A stretch of 64,000 nucleotides of DNA from Hymenobacter sp. 15J16-1T3B (GCF_020711235.1 NZ_JAJFAV010000007.1:62001-126000); one strand, 5' to 3'; positions 52,437-61,628 are shown, counted from the stretch's first letter. Numbers and translations: made by a program. The notes: generated by a model from the sequence alone, not told the origin.

Positions 52437-55400
52437 TCACGCCTTGGCCTTGCGGCTGGCGGCGGGCTTTTTCGGGGCGGCGCGCTTGAGCTGCAGACGC
52501 TGGGCCTTGTCGCCCAGGGGCAGCACCACCACCGGGCCTTTCTGGCGCAGCCAGTCGGTGGTGAGCGTCGAGCCGTCGGCAAACTGCGCCTCGTACTGCA
52601 CCTCGAAGTTCTCGGCCGCGTCCTTGCTCCAGGCCGTGCTGAAGGTGTGGGCCACGGCGTTGGTGTAGGTCCACTTGGGGAGCACCGCGCCGTTGTAGCG
52701 CACCTGCAGGGCCACACGGTTGACTTGCGCGAAGTCCGCGTCGAGGCTGATGGCCGTCTGGAACTTGCGCTGCGTGGTGGTCTGGGCGAAGAAGCGCTGG
52801 TCCTTGGTCGGGTTCTGGAAGCCCAGGCTGGTGAGCGTGGGCAGGCCGCCGTGGGGCTCGATAAACCAGTTCACGTTCTGGTTTAGCTCGTAGGTGTTCG
52901 AGAAGCTCTGCACCGAGCTGACCTCAAAGTTGCCCACGTCGTCGGGCGACACCTGCTTGACCTGCTCGATGATGGCCTGCGTGGCCAAGAACTCGGCCGT
53001 CTGCTCGGCCCAGGCGCGGGCCGCGTCGAGCATTTCCTGGGTAATGCCGTTGCCGGGCTGGTCGGGCACCAGGATGATGTTGGTGCTCTGCGAATTGTGG
53101 AACGACTCGGACACGGCCACCACGATGCGCTTTTCGTTGCCCCACACGCTGGCAATGGCGTTGTACACGTCTTCCAGTACTTCGGCAATGTCGCCCACGA
53201 ACTTGATGACGCCCTGCGCCACCCATTCCAGCCAGTGCTCCACGTCCTGCAGGAATTCCCAGATCAGGTTCTTCACCGCGTCGTAGATGATGCCCGGAAT
53301 GTCCTTGAGCTGCTGCACCGTCACGTTCAGGTCGACGCCCGGGATGGTGAATTTCACGTCGCCGAACTCGAATTTGGTTTCCTGCAGGCGCAGGTAGGCG
53401 CCCTTGGTGTTGGCCCCGAAGGCCAGGTCCACGTCCACGTTCACCGTCAGCGGCAGGGTGCCCAGCTTCACGTTGAACAGCTCGAAGTCGGGGTCGTTGA
53501 TGTGCACGCCGCCGCGGATGGCGAAGTCGAAGCCGGTGTTGCTGTTCAGGGTGGTTTTCACCGCCAGGTTGGCGCCCAGCTGCTCGTCGCCGGTTTGCAT
53601 CAGGAAGTCGAGCAGCAAGCCCGCGGACGACACGTCGATGGTGGTGGCCACTTCCAGGCCCAGCAGCACGGCGCGGCCGTCGAGGTAGAAGTGCGCGGGC
53701 TTGGTTTCCGTCTGGTGGGTTTTCGGGTCCGTCACCTGCACCGGGTAGGTCGACATGCTGAAGTACGGCCCGCGCGAGCGGTCCTCGTTGCCGGTCAGCT
53801 CCAGGTAGTTCGGGATGAGCACGATGGGGTCGACCAAGCGGGCTTCGGCGGCGAAGCCCTTGTTGGGCACGATTTCCAGCTTCACGGCTAGGTGCACCAT
53901 GAAGAAGTCGAGCTGCCCGGCCAGCAGCACGCCCGCGTTGAAGGTGAGGCCCGAGCTGGGCGGGCCCAGCACCACGCTGCCCCCGCCGGGCGGCATGCAG
54001 TAGTAGAACTGCGGCTCCAGCGCCACGCGGATGCGCCCGTCGTGCTCGGTGTGCAGCTCGTAGTGGGTGATGACGTTGCTGCTCGGGAAGTCGGTGATAA
54101 ACCACACGCCGGGCTCGTGCAGGGCCGTTTCGCCCACCACCAGCAGAGAGCTGAGCAGCGAGAAGTCGTACTTGGTCGACTTGGTGGCCGCGTTGAAGGC
54201 GTCGTTGATGCCCTTGAAGTCCTTGGCGTTGAGGGCCGCGGCGGCCGTGGCCGGCAGGTAGAAAGTATCGGTGCCGCTCACGCCCACTTCGGCCAGCAGT
54301 TCGTCGAGCCAGACCGGGGGCTTGTCCTCGCCCTCGGTGATGACGCCCACCACCGTGTCGGCAATCTGCTTGAGCGTCACGTCGCTGATGGAGCCGGCAA
54401 ACAGGCTCTTGGCCGGGTCGCCCGAGTCGAAGAAGAAGGCAATGGACGAGTCGTAGGTGGTGCCGTAGGCCGAGAGGTCAATCTGCGCCGCGAAGCCCAG
54501 GCTCGGAATGCCCTCGAAGTCGATGCCGACCACCACGACCATGTTCGAGAGGGTCACCGGCCCGAAGGTGATGCTGCCCAGCATCGACGCGCTCAGGAAG
54601 GCAGCGTTCGGGGTGAGCACGAAGCCCACGCCGGCGGTGAGGCAGTCGTTTTTGTTGGCCGCGGTGCACGAGGTCAGCTCCGTCGTCGAGCCGTTGCCGT
54701 CGGTGACGAGCGTGCTGATGAGGCCTTCGAGGTAGAACTGCGGCTCCCCGGCCTCCATGCGCGCCCCGATGACGCCGGCCAGCGTAGTGGTCTTGTTGAT
54801 GTTGCCCGCGATGCGCGCCTGCGCAAACGCATTCTTGGTCGGGTCCAGGCCGATGAACACGGTCAGGTCGAAGTCCAGCTCCACGCTCAGGCCCAGCAGC
54901 TGGGGCACCAGCGCCAGGTTGGGCCGCTGCTCGATGTCGAGCGACATGCTGCCGTAGAAGTAGAAGCCGGCCTTTACCGGCCCGGCCCAGGCCGGCACCT
55001 TGATGCTCGTCTGGCCCGCGCCGCCGCGGAAGCTGTTGGTGGCCGGAAACTGGAAGTGCTGCTGCATGTCGGCCGAGGTAAACACGAACACCAGGTCGTT
55101 GACCCGGAACATGGTGTCCATGCCCGAGAGCATGCTCAAGGACTCGAAAGCCGCAATTTTGGGTGCGTGCAGCTGCAGGCCGGCGGCAAAGGCCCAGTCG
55201 GCGCTGTTGCTCTGCTTGGCCACTTCCAGCACGATGTTGCCGAAGGAGGGCTGGGCCAGCACGGCGAAGGTGTAGTTGGCCGCCGACCCGCTGCCCTGCC
55301 GCTCCACGTACAGGCTGGTTTGCGGAAAGTCGATGACGGGCAGCCAGTCAGGCAGCTCCCAGCTGGCGGGCAAGAGGCCCTCGGCTATCTGCTTCACGCT

Positions 55401-56984
55401 CACCTCGAACTCCGGAATCAGGGCCGTGACCTTGAAGTTGCCGGGCGTCTGGTACTGAAAGTCGGTCTGGATGCCGAACAGCTTCATGCCGCCGATGAGG
55501 CCGCCGCCCGCCCCGCCGTCGGGGCCGCTGTCGTTTTCGATGTGCAGGTTGGCGTAGAGCACCTCGAACACCGACTGGCCGCCAAACTCGAACACCAGCG
55601 GATGGGCCGGGTCGAGGCCGGCGTAGAAGGCGTAGTGGTTTTTGGGCTGTTGGAAGCGGAAATCCACGCCCAGCTGGTTCAGGGTGATGTCGGGCAGGTT
55701 GACGGCCGTGGGCAGGTACTTGTTCACCAGCTCGCCCACCGGCAGGGTCAGCGGCGTGTTCGGCGCCAGCCCAGCCTGCACCTGGTACATGGCCGGGCGC
55801 TGGGCCGCGAAGGTGGCCGCGGCCCGCACGTTCATGTCGATGGGCGCCCCGGCCGTGGGCAGCTCCAGTTGCCCGCCCACCGCCAGGGCAATCAGACGGG
55901 AGGTCGAGTCAAAGGGGTTTTGCACGCGGGCCGTCACCGTCACGCCGTGCACCGTGGCCAAGTCGCCCAGGTCCCAGCCCGGCGCGTCCTTGGGCATGCC
56001 GATTTCCAGGGCCACCAGCACCGGCTGCAGGGAGCTGATGCCGATGCCCACGCTGAGGGTTTTCAGCTCCAGGTTGCTGCTCTGCTGGTAGGTATCGGGC
56101 AGGGACTCGTAGAGGTCGTTGGCGCCGATGAGCCGCTGAAACTCCTGGGCAAAGTCCGTGGGCGAGGGCAGCGCAATGCCCGTGAAGCGCCCGGTCAGCG
56201 ACAAAATACCCTGAGGCGCGGGGGTGAGCAGGGTGTAGAGCTCCAGCCCCTTGTTCAGGCCGAAGTCGAAGCGGGTGCCGAGCAGCAGGCCCACTTCGTT
56301 GTAGACCTCGTCGAGGCGGCACACCAGCTGGATTTCGACGTGGTTCTGCAGCAGCGGAATGTAGCTTTCCAGCGTTTTCTGAAAGCCCAGGGTGAGCCGC
56401 ATGGTGGGCACGCCCTCAAACAGCGTGAGCGGCCCCACCGCCGTGGTGTTGACGAACTGCCCGAGCACCCGCATCAGGTTGCCGAGCGTGGGGCTCAGGC
56501 TGGCCGGCACCACGCGCCCGTAGAAGTTCTGCCCCTTCACGAACGAGCCGTTTTCCAGCGTCGTGTCAACGCAGTCGACCGAGGCAAAGGCGTACAGCGG
56601 CACGTTGCCTTCTTCGATGCCCACTTCGTCGAACACGGTGCCCTGCAGCTCGGGCCAGGCAGTGGTGAAGTTCCAGCCCAGCTCCAGGTACTCCTTGAGC
56701 AGCAGTTGGGCGGCGCCGGCCTGGTCGAGGAAGAACACCATCGTCAGGCCCACGGCGGTGCGCTCGTTGAAGTCGGCGGCCACCCCGCTCACCGTCACGG
56801 TGCCGGCCTGCGCGTCGGCCACGGGCGGCTGGGCGGCGGTGAGCGTCCAGGCGGTCTGGTGCACCACCGCGGTGAGCAGGTCCGTCAGGGCGGGCGAGTC
56901 GTAGGGCGCCGGCAAGAAGGCGAAAAGCTGCGCCTGGGCGTCGTACTGCCCGGTCACGGTGGCTTGCAGGGTCGAAAAATCCAT
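52437..56984 (-). CDS. Giant beta-rich protein, DUF6603-like
   Basis: A 1515-residue protein starting MDFSTLQATVTGQYDAQAQL, without a signal peptide. Most of its length is a succession of amphipathic beta-strands (for example FAVLAQPSFGNIVLEVAKQS, LGLSVELDFDLTVFIGLD, VTLSNMVVVVGIDFEGIPSL). From memory this resembles the DUF6603 family found in bacteria and fungi, of unknown function. A helical stretch at about 1270-1330 (IIYDAVKNLIWEFLQDVEHW and GVIKFVGDIAEVLEDVYNAI) follows. A C-terminal sandwich (about 1350-1490) is shared with the partial gene at 61743. The last residues are basic (KRAAPKKPAASRKAKA). It is the last gene of a seven-gene run, 45 bases after its neighbour. Repeated beta elements recall bridge-like lipid-transfer or polymer-binding proteins; this is inference. 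Confidence 0.85.
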   Translation of the reverse strand: MDFSTLQATVTGQYDAQAQLFAFLPAPYDSPALTDLLTAVVHQTAWTLTAAQPPVADAQAGTVTVSGVAADFNERTAVGLTMVFFLDQAGAAQLLLKEYLELGWNFTTAWPELQGTVFDEVGIEEGNVPLYAFASVDCVDTTLENGSFVKGQNFYGRVVPASLSPTLGNLMRVLGQFVNTTAVGPLTLFEGVPTMRLTLGFQKTLESYIPLLQNHVEIQLVCRLDEVYNEVGLLLGTRFDFGLNKGLELYTLLTPAPQGILSLTGRFTGIALPSPTDFAQEFQRLIGANDLYESLPDTYQQSSNLELKTLSVGIGISSLQPVLVALEIGMPKDAPGWDLGDLATVHGVTVTARVQNPFDSTSRLIALAVGGQLELPTAGAPIDMNVRAAATFAAQRPAMYQVQAGLAPNTPLTLPVGELVNKYLPTAVNLPDITLNQLGVDFRFQQPKNHYAFYAGLDPAHPLVFEFGGQSVFEVLYANLHIENDSGPDGGAGGGLIGGMKLFGIQTDFQYQTPGNFKVTALIPEFEVSVKQIAEGLLPASWELPDWLPVIDFPQTSLYVERQGSGSAANYTFAVLAQPSFGNIVLEVAKQSNSADWAFAAGLQLHAPKIAAFESLSMLSGMDTMFRVNDLVFVFTSADMQQHFQFPATNSFRGGAGQTSIKVPAWAGPVKAGFYFYGSMSLDIEQRPNLALVPQLLGLSVELDFDLTVFIGLDPTKNAFAQARIAGNINKTTTLAGVIGARMEAGEPQFYLEGLISTLVTDGNGSTTELTSCTAANKNDCLTAGVGFVLTPNAAFLSASMLGSITFGPVTLSNMVVVVGIDFEGIPSLGFAAQIDLSAYGTTYDSSIAFFFDSGDPAKSLFAGSISDVTLKQIADTVVGVITEGEDKPPVWLDELLAEVGVSGTDTFYLPATAAAALNAKDFKGINDAFNAATKSTKYDFSLLSSLLVVGETALHEPGVWFITDFPSSNVITHYELHTEHDGRIRVALEPQFYYCMPPGGGSVVLGPPSSGLTFNAGVLLAGQLDFFMVHLAVKLEIVPNKGFAAEARLVDPIVLIPNYLELTGNEDRSRGPYFSMSTYPVQVTDPKTHQTETKPAHFYLDGRAVLLGLEVATTIDVSSAGLLLDFLMQTGDEQLGANLAVKTTLNSNTGFDFAIRGGVHINDPDFELFNVKLGTLPLTVNVDVDLAFGANTKGAYLRLQETKFEFGDVKFTIPGVDLNVTVQQLKDIPGIIYDAVKNLIWEFLQDVEHWLEWVAQGVIKFVGDIAEVLEDVYNAIASVWGNEKRIVVAVSESFHNSQSTNIILVPDQPGNGITQEMLDAARAWAEQTAEFLATQAIIEQVKQVSPDDVGNFEVSSVQSFSNTYELNQNVNWFIEPHGGLPTLTSLGFQNPTKDQRFFAQTTTQRKFQTAISLDADFAQVNRVALQVRYNGAVLPKWTYTNAVAHTFSTAWSKDAAENFEVQYEAQFADGSTLTTDWLRQKGPVVVLPLGDKAQRLQLKRAAPKKPAASRKAKA

Positions 56985-57029
56985 GTCGGGGGAGGAAATC
57001 AGAAGGGAAAGGAAACGGGGCCGCCGGGC

Positions 57030-58106
57030 TTAGTAATTCACCGTGACCATCAGGGGCATGTAGGCGCTGACCAGCGCGCGGTAAGGCGGGAAGGCGTCTT
57101 CCAGCTTGGCGTAGCTGCCGTCGGGCTGGGCCGTCATCAGGTCGTCGTTGTCGGTATCCTCCTCGTCCTGCACGTTGGCAATGACGGCCTGCAGCGCGCT
57201 CAGGGCCGGGCCCAGCGGCGCCGTGTGCCACTGCCAATCTTCTTGCTGGCTGTTGTAAGTGAAGGAGCCGAACACGCCCTCGAACACGTTCAGCACTTTG
57301 GCGTTGCTGACGCTGACGCCGTTGGCGGCTTTGCGGAAGAAGAAGTTGTCGGCCGTTTGCACTAGGGCCTGCTCCATGGTCATGGCCACCTCGGCGTTGT
57401 CGGCCAGGCGGTTGGGCTGCCGGGCCAGCAGTTGGGTGTAGGGCCCGCTCGCGCCGGCCAGCGGCCCGAAGGCCACGGCGCCGTTGGAGTCCGGCGTGTT
57501 CACGTCGTCGTCGAGCGGCACGTTGAAGGTGCCCATCAGCAGGCAGCCGTTGCCCTGGTTGAAGGCCGCCAGCTGCGCCAGGTTGAGGCAGGCCATGCGG
57601 ATGAGCAGGGCCTGGTACTCGCTCCACTCGGGGGCGTGAAAGATGGCTACCGGCAGAAATTTCGAGGCGCCCAGCAGCTCGAAGTAGGCCAGGAAGGGCG
57701 GCATGTCGGTCGACTGCCCGTCGAGGCGCGGAAAGCCGTAGCGCTCCTTCGGCTCGTCGGGCAGCGGGTACACCGACTGGAAGTAGTCGGTCAGACTGGT
57801 TTTGGCCGGCTGCAGCTTTTCGCTGTTCCACACGAAGCTGTACTGCTCGTTGCGGCTCAGGCCCAGCTGCGGGCTGGCCTGCTCGCGCCACTTGTTGGGT
57901 TTCTGGGCGCGGTTGTTCAGCTCGTTGATGAGCGTCGTGCCGAAGGGCGCCGCCAGGTTGTCGAAGATGCCGCAAAAGCCGATCAGGTCGGCCCCGCTGC
58001 GCTCGATGACCGTGGCCACAAACTGCACGTACTGCAGGCCGCTCGACAGCGCTTCTTTCTGGCGAAAACCGCCCAGGTTCCAGGTAATGATGTTTGCCTG
58101 CGCCAT
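57030..58106 (-). CDS. Catalytically degenerate EEP (DNase I-like) fold protein
   Basis: A 358-residue protein of the endonuclease/exonuclease/phosphatase fold: NIITWNLGGF (5-14), ADLIGFCGIFDN (39-50), YSFVWNSEKL (89-98), PPFLAYFELL (136-145), VAIFHAPEW (153-161), LLMGTFNVPLDDD (189-201) and the end SAYMPLMVTV (347-356). In active EEP enzymes these positions read LQE, GDFN and SDH. Here the Glu is G46, the GDFN Asp is T193, and the final Asp-His are A348-Y349, while N10, H157 and N195 remain. It is therefore probably not a nuclease or phosphatase; a structural or regulatory role beside the intact EEP neighbour is likely. No signal peptide. Confidence 0.85.
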   Translation of the reverse strand: MAQANIITWNLGGFRQKEALSSGLQYVQFVATVIERSGADLIGFCGIFDNLAAPFGTTLINELNNRAQKPNKWREQASPQLGLSRNEQYSFVWNSEKLQPAKTSLTDYFQSVYPLPDEPKERYGFPRLDGQSTDMPPFLAYFELLGASKFLPVAIFHAPEWSEYQALLIRMACLNLAQLAAFNQGNGCLLMGTFNVPLDDDVNTPDSNGAVAFGPLAGASGPYTQLLARQPNRLADNAEVAMTMEQALVQTADNFFFRKAANGVSVSNAKVLNVFEGVFGSFTYNSQQEDWQWHTAPLGPALSALQAVIANVQDEEDTDNDDLMTAQPDGSYAKLEDAFPPYRALVSAYMPLMVTVNY

Positions 58107-58145
58107 GATGCACTAGCTTGGGAAAGAGAGAAGAAACGGGGGCGG

Positions 58146-59081
58146 CTAGCTGATTTGCAGCAGCGTGGCGGTGTGGTCCGACATGCGCCGGGCCAGGCCC
58201 GCGGCCAGGGCGCCCGGGCCCGAATCGAGGGTGGCGGTACTGGCCACCGGCACCGGCACGATGAGCCCCGGCGGCACGGCCAGGCCCGTCACGTCGGAGT
58301 ACCAGTAGTCGTAGAGGCTTCCGCTGTAGGTGGTGCCCACGCCCGCGGCGCCGGCCGGGTAGCTGCCGCCCGGCGCGCTGGTCGAGTAGGCCGTGTAGCC
58401 CCCGCGCGGCGAAATGGGCGCCACGTTGAAGTCGCCGCCGATGTAGCGGGCCACCGGCGCGGGCGCCACCGCCGGCAGCGTCCCGATGCCCTGGCCCATC
58501 ATGGCCATCATGCCGCCCAGCTGCCCGGCCACGATGGTGCGGTTGGCCAGAAACGTGTAGAGGTTGTGCAGGAAGCCCACGGCGATGTTGCCGGCCGGCG
58601 TCGTCACCACGCAGTACACCAGCCCGCGGAAGTCGGCCGAGGCCGTGGGCGGCAGGCGCAGGTTGTTGAGGGCGGCGGCCGTGGCGGCGCGCTGGTGCAG
58701 CAGCTGCACGCCGCCGCGGCCCGTTTGAAACAAAATGCGGCCCACCGTTACCAGCGGGTAGTTGGTGTTGCGGGCCAGGTAGATGTACTCCGGGCCGTGG
58801 GCCAGCGCCGTGATGCCGCAGGCCACGTTGCCGATGGGCACCAGCGCCGGCGCCGGCCCGGCCACCATGCCGCCCAGCACCTCGCAGGAGGTGGCCAGCG
58901 CCGCGCGCGACGAGCGGTTGTTGGTAATTTCGGTGAAGCCCGCCACTGCAATGGCCGGCAGCGGCGCGGGCAAGCCCCCGTTGATGATGGCGAAGCCGCC
59001 AAAGGGCGAGTTGTACGCGTCGCGCCGGGGCCGGGAGCCGCCGCCGTAGCGCCGCATGTTCTGGTGGAAGAGGAAAGACAT
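58146..59081 (-). CDS. EEP (DNase I-like) fold protein with catalytic motifs kept
   Basis: A 311-residue protein, MSFLFHQNMRRYGGGSRPRR, with no signal peptide. The EEP motifs are in order: GGFAIINGG (28-36), AGFTEITNN with E51, VGFLHNLY with H172, YIGGDFNVAP with D217 and N219, and the C-terminal MSDHTATLLQ with S301-D302-H303. These are the metal and catalytic residues of the fold, so a phosphodiesterase or nuclease activity is possible. The substrate is unknown. The sequence between motifs is unusually rich in Ala and Gly and divergent from ExoA or DNase I. It lies 39 bases upstream of the degenerate EEP gene. Confidence 0.82.
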   Translation of the reverse strand: MSFLFHQNMRRYGGGSRPRRDAYNSPFGGFAIINGGLPAPLPAIAVAGFTEITNNRSSRAALATSCEVLGGMVAGPAPALVPIGNVACGITALAHGPEYIYLARNTNYPLVTVGRILFQTGRGGVQLLHQRAATAAALNNLRLPPTASADFRGLVYCVVTTPAGNIAVGFLHNLYTFLANRTIVAGQLGGMMAMMGQGIGTLPAVAPAPVARYIGGDFNVAPISPRGGYTAYSTSAPGGSYPAGAAGVGTTYSGSLYDYWYSDVTGLAVPPGLIVPVPVASTATLDSGPGALAAGLARRMSDHTATLLQIS

Positions 59082-59133
59082 ACCTAGCCGCGTGAGAAGT
59101 AGAAAAGCCGGATGAGCCGCGCTGCCGCGGAGC

Positions 59134-59757
59134 CTAGGAGCGCACCCACTTGAAAGTGCGCTGGTAGGTGTAGGCCGCTTGCGCGTCGAACTGCACCTGG
59201 GCGGTGATGGCGCCGAGCCGGGCCCACACCGTGAGGCGGTACACCACCTCCACCACGCCCGCCGTGGCGTCGCCGCCGAAGTAGGCCTTGAAGAGGTTCA
59301 CGGCCGAGGGCAGCATGTTGCTGATGTTGAACACGGCCGTCTGGCTGCCGCTCAACGAGGGCGTGGTTTGCACCGTGCCGCTGACGGTGCCGTCCGCGTC
59401 GGCGTAGTGCAGCGTGGCCTGGCTGGGGCTGACGCCCTCCTGCACCACGTCGATGAAAGGCATGGCCTGGTAGGTGGGCGCGGCCACGCCCTGCTGCTTG
59501 AGCTGGGCCTGCACCCCGCGGATAACCTCGGGCGGCACCACCAGCATGGTCGTGAGCTGGCACTGGGCCGAAATCAGCTGCTTGGCCGTATCGAGGTACT
59601 CGGTGAGGCGAAACTGCGGCACGCTGCTCTGCACGGCCAGCGTGGGCACCGGCACGATGTAGAAGATGTTGCTGTCGTCCTGGTCCTGAAAATAGGTCCA
59701 GTTGGCGCCGGCCAAGGGGTAGGTACCTTGGCTGGCGGCATTGAGGATACCGGCCAT
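59134..59757 (-). CDS. Beta-rich protein sharing a module with the large upstream gene
   Basis: A 207-residue protein starting MAGILNAASQGTYPLAGANW. Residues 20-55 (YFQDQDDSNIFYIVPVPTLA, then QFRLTEY) and 137-199 (GSQTAVFNISNMLPSAVNLF and VVEVVYRLTVWARLGAITAQ) are visible modules. The second half aligns by eye with visible residues 24-82 of the partial gene at 61743 (GSNGAIFQLPLDADQMKTFK, then FEVQYAIQVPSLMPAVKVAV). So it is a short stand-alone version of that module. No known family and no signal. It lies 10 bases downstream of the toroid gene, so it is co-transcribed. Confidence 0.78.
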   Translation of the reverse strand: MAGILNAASQGTYPLAGANWTYFQDQDDSNIFYIVPVPTLAVQSSVPQFRLTEYLDTAKQLISAQCQLTTMLVVPPEVIRGVQAQLKQQGVAAPTYQAMPFIDVVQEGVSPSQATLHYADADGTVSGTVQTTPSLSGSQTAVFNISNMLPSAVNLFKAYFGGDATAGVVEVVYRLTVWARLGAITAQVQFDAQAAYTYQRTFKWVRS

Positions 59758-59767
59758 GTCGGGGGCG

Positions 59768-60640
59768 TTAGGAAAGAGACTGGAAATAGCGGCGGCGCAG
59801 TTCGCGGGCCAGCCCGAGCACCGGCGCCGTCCACACGATGTCGCCGCTCACGTCGGAGCAGAGCGGGGCCGGGATTTCGGGGCCGGTGGCGGCGGCCAGC
59901 TGGGGCAAGCCGGCCACGGCGGCCAGGGCGGGCTGCAGCTCGTCGGCGCCGGCGGCCACGGCGTGGCGCAGGGCGTGCAGCCACTCGCCGGGGTGCGGGT
60001 AGTAGGGCGTGAAGTGCTGCACCTGCTGCGGGTGCCGGGCCAGCAGGTGCGCCGCGGTGTTGATCATGGTGCAGGCTTCGGCGTAGCCGGGGGCGGCTTT
60101 CAGCCCGGCGCGGGCCAGCAGGGCCACCGCGTTGGTATTCACGCAGCAGTCGATGGGATTGGGCGCGTCGGCAGTGGTAAACCAGGTCAGGAACACGCCC
60201 TCGGGCTGCCACTCGTGGCGCAGGTGGTGGCGCAGCGCCCCGGTGGCGCGGTGGGGCTGCAGGTAGTTATCGGCAATGTATTCCAGCGCCTCGGCCGGCC
60301 AGTGCCCGGCCCGCACCAGCTCCAGCCCGATGACGCAGGTGTCGTCGGCGTCGGCGTAGAGGGCCGTGCGCAGCCAGAACGGCGGGTACTGCGGGGGCCA
60401 GAAGGCGAAGCAGTACGGGTAAATCTGCGGGTAAGCGCTGCGCAGCAGAAAGGCCGTGGCCAGGCGCCGGGCCTCGTCCAGCTCGGGGTGGGTAGGCAGG
60501 CCGGCCAGCTCGCGCAGCACCAGGCCGCTCACGAAGCAGTTGCGGTCCTCCACCTCGCCGTAGCTGGTGCGCACCGTGGACAGGAAGGCTCCGCCCGGCG
60601 ACATCTGCCGGCGAATGGCCGTAATCAGCGCCTCATTCAT
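59768..60640 (-). CDS. Alpha/alpha-toroid protein with DxDD motif (terpenoid-cyclase-like)
   Basis: A 290-residue helical protein from the ATG at 60640 (MNEALITAIRRQMSPGGAFL). It has EDRNCFVSGLVLREL (31-45), LYADADDTCVIGLELV (94-109) and NPIDCCVNTNAVALLARAG (161-179). D97-A-D99-D100-T matches the DxDD signature of class II terpenoid cyclases and the prenyltransferase/squalene-oxidase-repeat toroids. The protein is much shorter than squalene-hopene cyclase, so a single toroid is likely. A catalytic role is uncertain. It overlaps the upstream gene by 8 bases, which indicates translational coupling with the prenyltransferase-like protein. Confidence 0.75.
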   Translation of the reverse strand: MNEALITAIRRQMSPGGAFLSTVRTSYGEVEDRNCFVSGLVLRELAGLPTHPELDEARRLATAFLLRSAYPQIYPYCFAFWPPQYPPFWLRTALYADADDTCVIGLELVRAGHWPAEALEYIADNYLQPHRATGALRHHLRHEWQPEGVFLTWFTTADAPNPIDCCVNTNAVALLARAGLKAAPGYAEACTMINTAAHLLARHPQQVQHFTPYYPHPGEWLHALRHAVAAGADELQPALAAVAGLPQLAAATGPEIPAPLCSDVSGDIVWTAPVLGLARELRRRYFQSLS

Positions 60641-61628
60641 AGTCCGCAGCCGCCGGCGGGCGCAGGCCGATGTGGGCAATGGCCGGGGTACCCGCCCCCA
60701 CCGTCACGCCGAACATGCCGTGGTGGTGCCAGGGTCCGGCGTGCGTGAGCGTGGGCTGGCTCAGCTCCAGGTAGTGGCCCATGTCGCAGCCGCGCCGCTC
60801 GAAGTAGCGGGCCAGCTTGCGTCGGGCGTTAGCGTCGGAGCCAAAGAGTGTGTCGGCGAAGGTGTAAAAGGAAAACATGCGCGGCGCGGCCTCGGCGGCC
60901 GGCACGGTGTAGCTGAAGCCGAACACCGGCCCGGGCAGTTGCTGGTGCATGGGCCGGCCGTAGGCCTCCTGGAAGGCGTCGGCCACCACTTTATGGCTGC
61001 CGTCGAGCCCTTGCGGGTGCATCAGCGCGGGCAGCTCCCAGGGCTTGAGGCCTTCGACGCGGAAGTAGAATTCCAGCTCGCCGGTGGCCGGGTACCAGCC
61101 AATCATCTGCACGGTGATGGGGCGGCCCGCCACGCCCACCGGGCGGCGCAGGCGGGGGTTCAGGTAAGCCAGGGCCGCGGCCTGCCCGGCCGGCGGCACC
61201 TCAGCGTAAATTTTGTAGCTCGACTCGCGAGCCGAGTGACGCACGCCCACCCAAGCCCCGTAGCGCAGCCCGCCGGGCGCCTGCACCTGCGCCAGCACCG
61301 CCCGCAACGGGTCATCGGCCAGGGAGCGGCCCAGCAGCGGCTCCACCACGGCGCAGGCCTGGGCCAGGCGCGCGGCGGGGTTGTCGCGGGCCGGGGCTAC
61401 TTCCAGGGTGTAGCGGATGCTGTCGTTGAGCGTGGTGCAGGTGAATTCCAGGGGGTAGCCGCCGTCGGTGAGCAGGCTGGCGCCCCAACGGGCGGGGTCG
61501 GCCGTATCGGTCAGCAGCGGCTGCAGCAGGTGCGGCAGGGCGGCGTCGAGGCGGGGCGCGGCGGCCGGAAAGTGACGGCGCGCCACTTCCAGGCCCCGTA
61601 AGGCGGGGGCAGCAAGGGTACGAGACAT
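60633..61628 (-). CDS. Probable ABBA-fold (DMATS-like) aromatic prenyltransferase
   Basis: A 331-residue protein starting MSRTLAAPALRGLEVARRHF, without a signal. Features that recall DMATS/ABBA prenyltransferases: GGYPLEFTCTTLNDSIRYTL (about 56-75; compare PxEFS...vRf), RESSYKIYAEVPP (about 133-145; compare the KxY pattern), ITVQMIGWYPATGELEFYFR, and a C-terminal FGVTVGAGTPAIAHIGLRPP matching the final antiparallel strands. These enzymes attach isoprenyl groups to aromatic rings such as tryptophan. The assignment is by pattern only. A coupled class-II-cyclase-like gene downstream is consistent with terpenoid chemistry. Confidence 0.6.
   Translation of the reverse strand: MSRTLAAPALRGLEVARRHFPAAAPRLDAALPHLLQPLLTDTADPARWGASLLTDGGYPLEFTCTTLNDSIRYTLEVAPARDNPAARLAQACAVVEPLLGRSLADDPLRAVLAQVQAPGGLRYGAWVGVRHSARESSYKIYAEVPPAGQAAALAYLNPRLRRPVGVAGRPITVQMIGWYPATGELEFYFRVEGLKPWELPALMHPQGLDGSHKVVADAFQEAYGRPMHQQLPGPVFGFSYTVPAAEAAPRMFSFYTFADTLFGSDANARRKLARYFERRGCDMGHYLELSQPTLTHAGPWHHHGMFGVTVGAGTPAIAHIGLRPPAAADYE

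Noticed and set aside
53892-57365. 1157-codon plus-strand frame opposite the giant gene
   Set aside because: Its His/Gly/Gln/Val-rich composition is that of an antisense shadow; the minus strand shows ordered domains and operon spacing.
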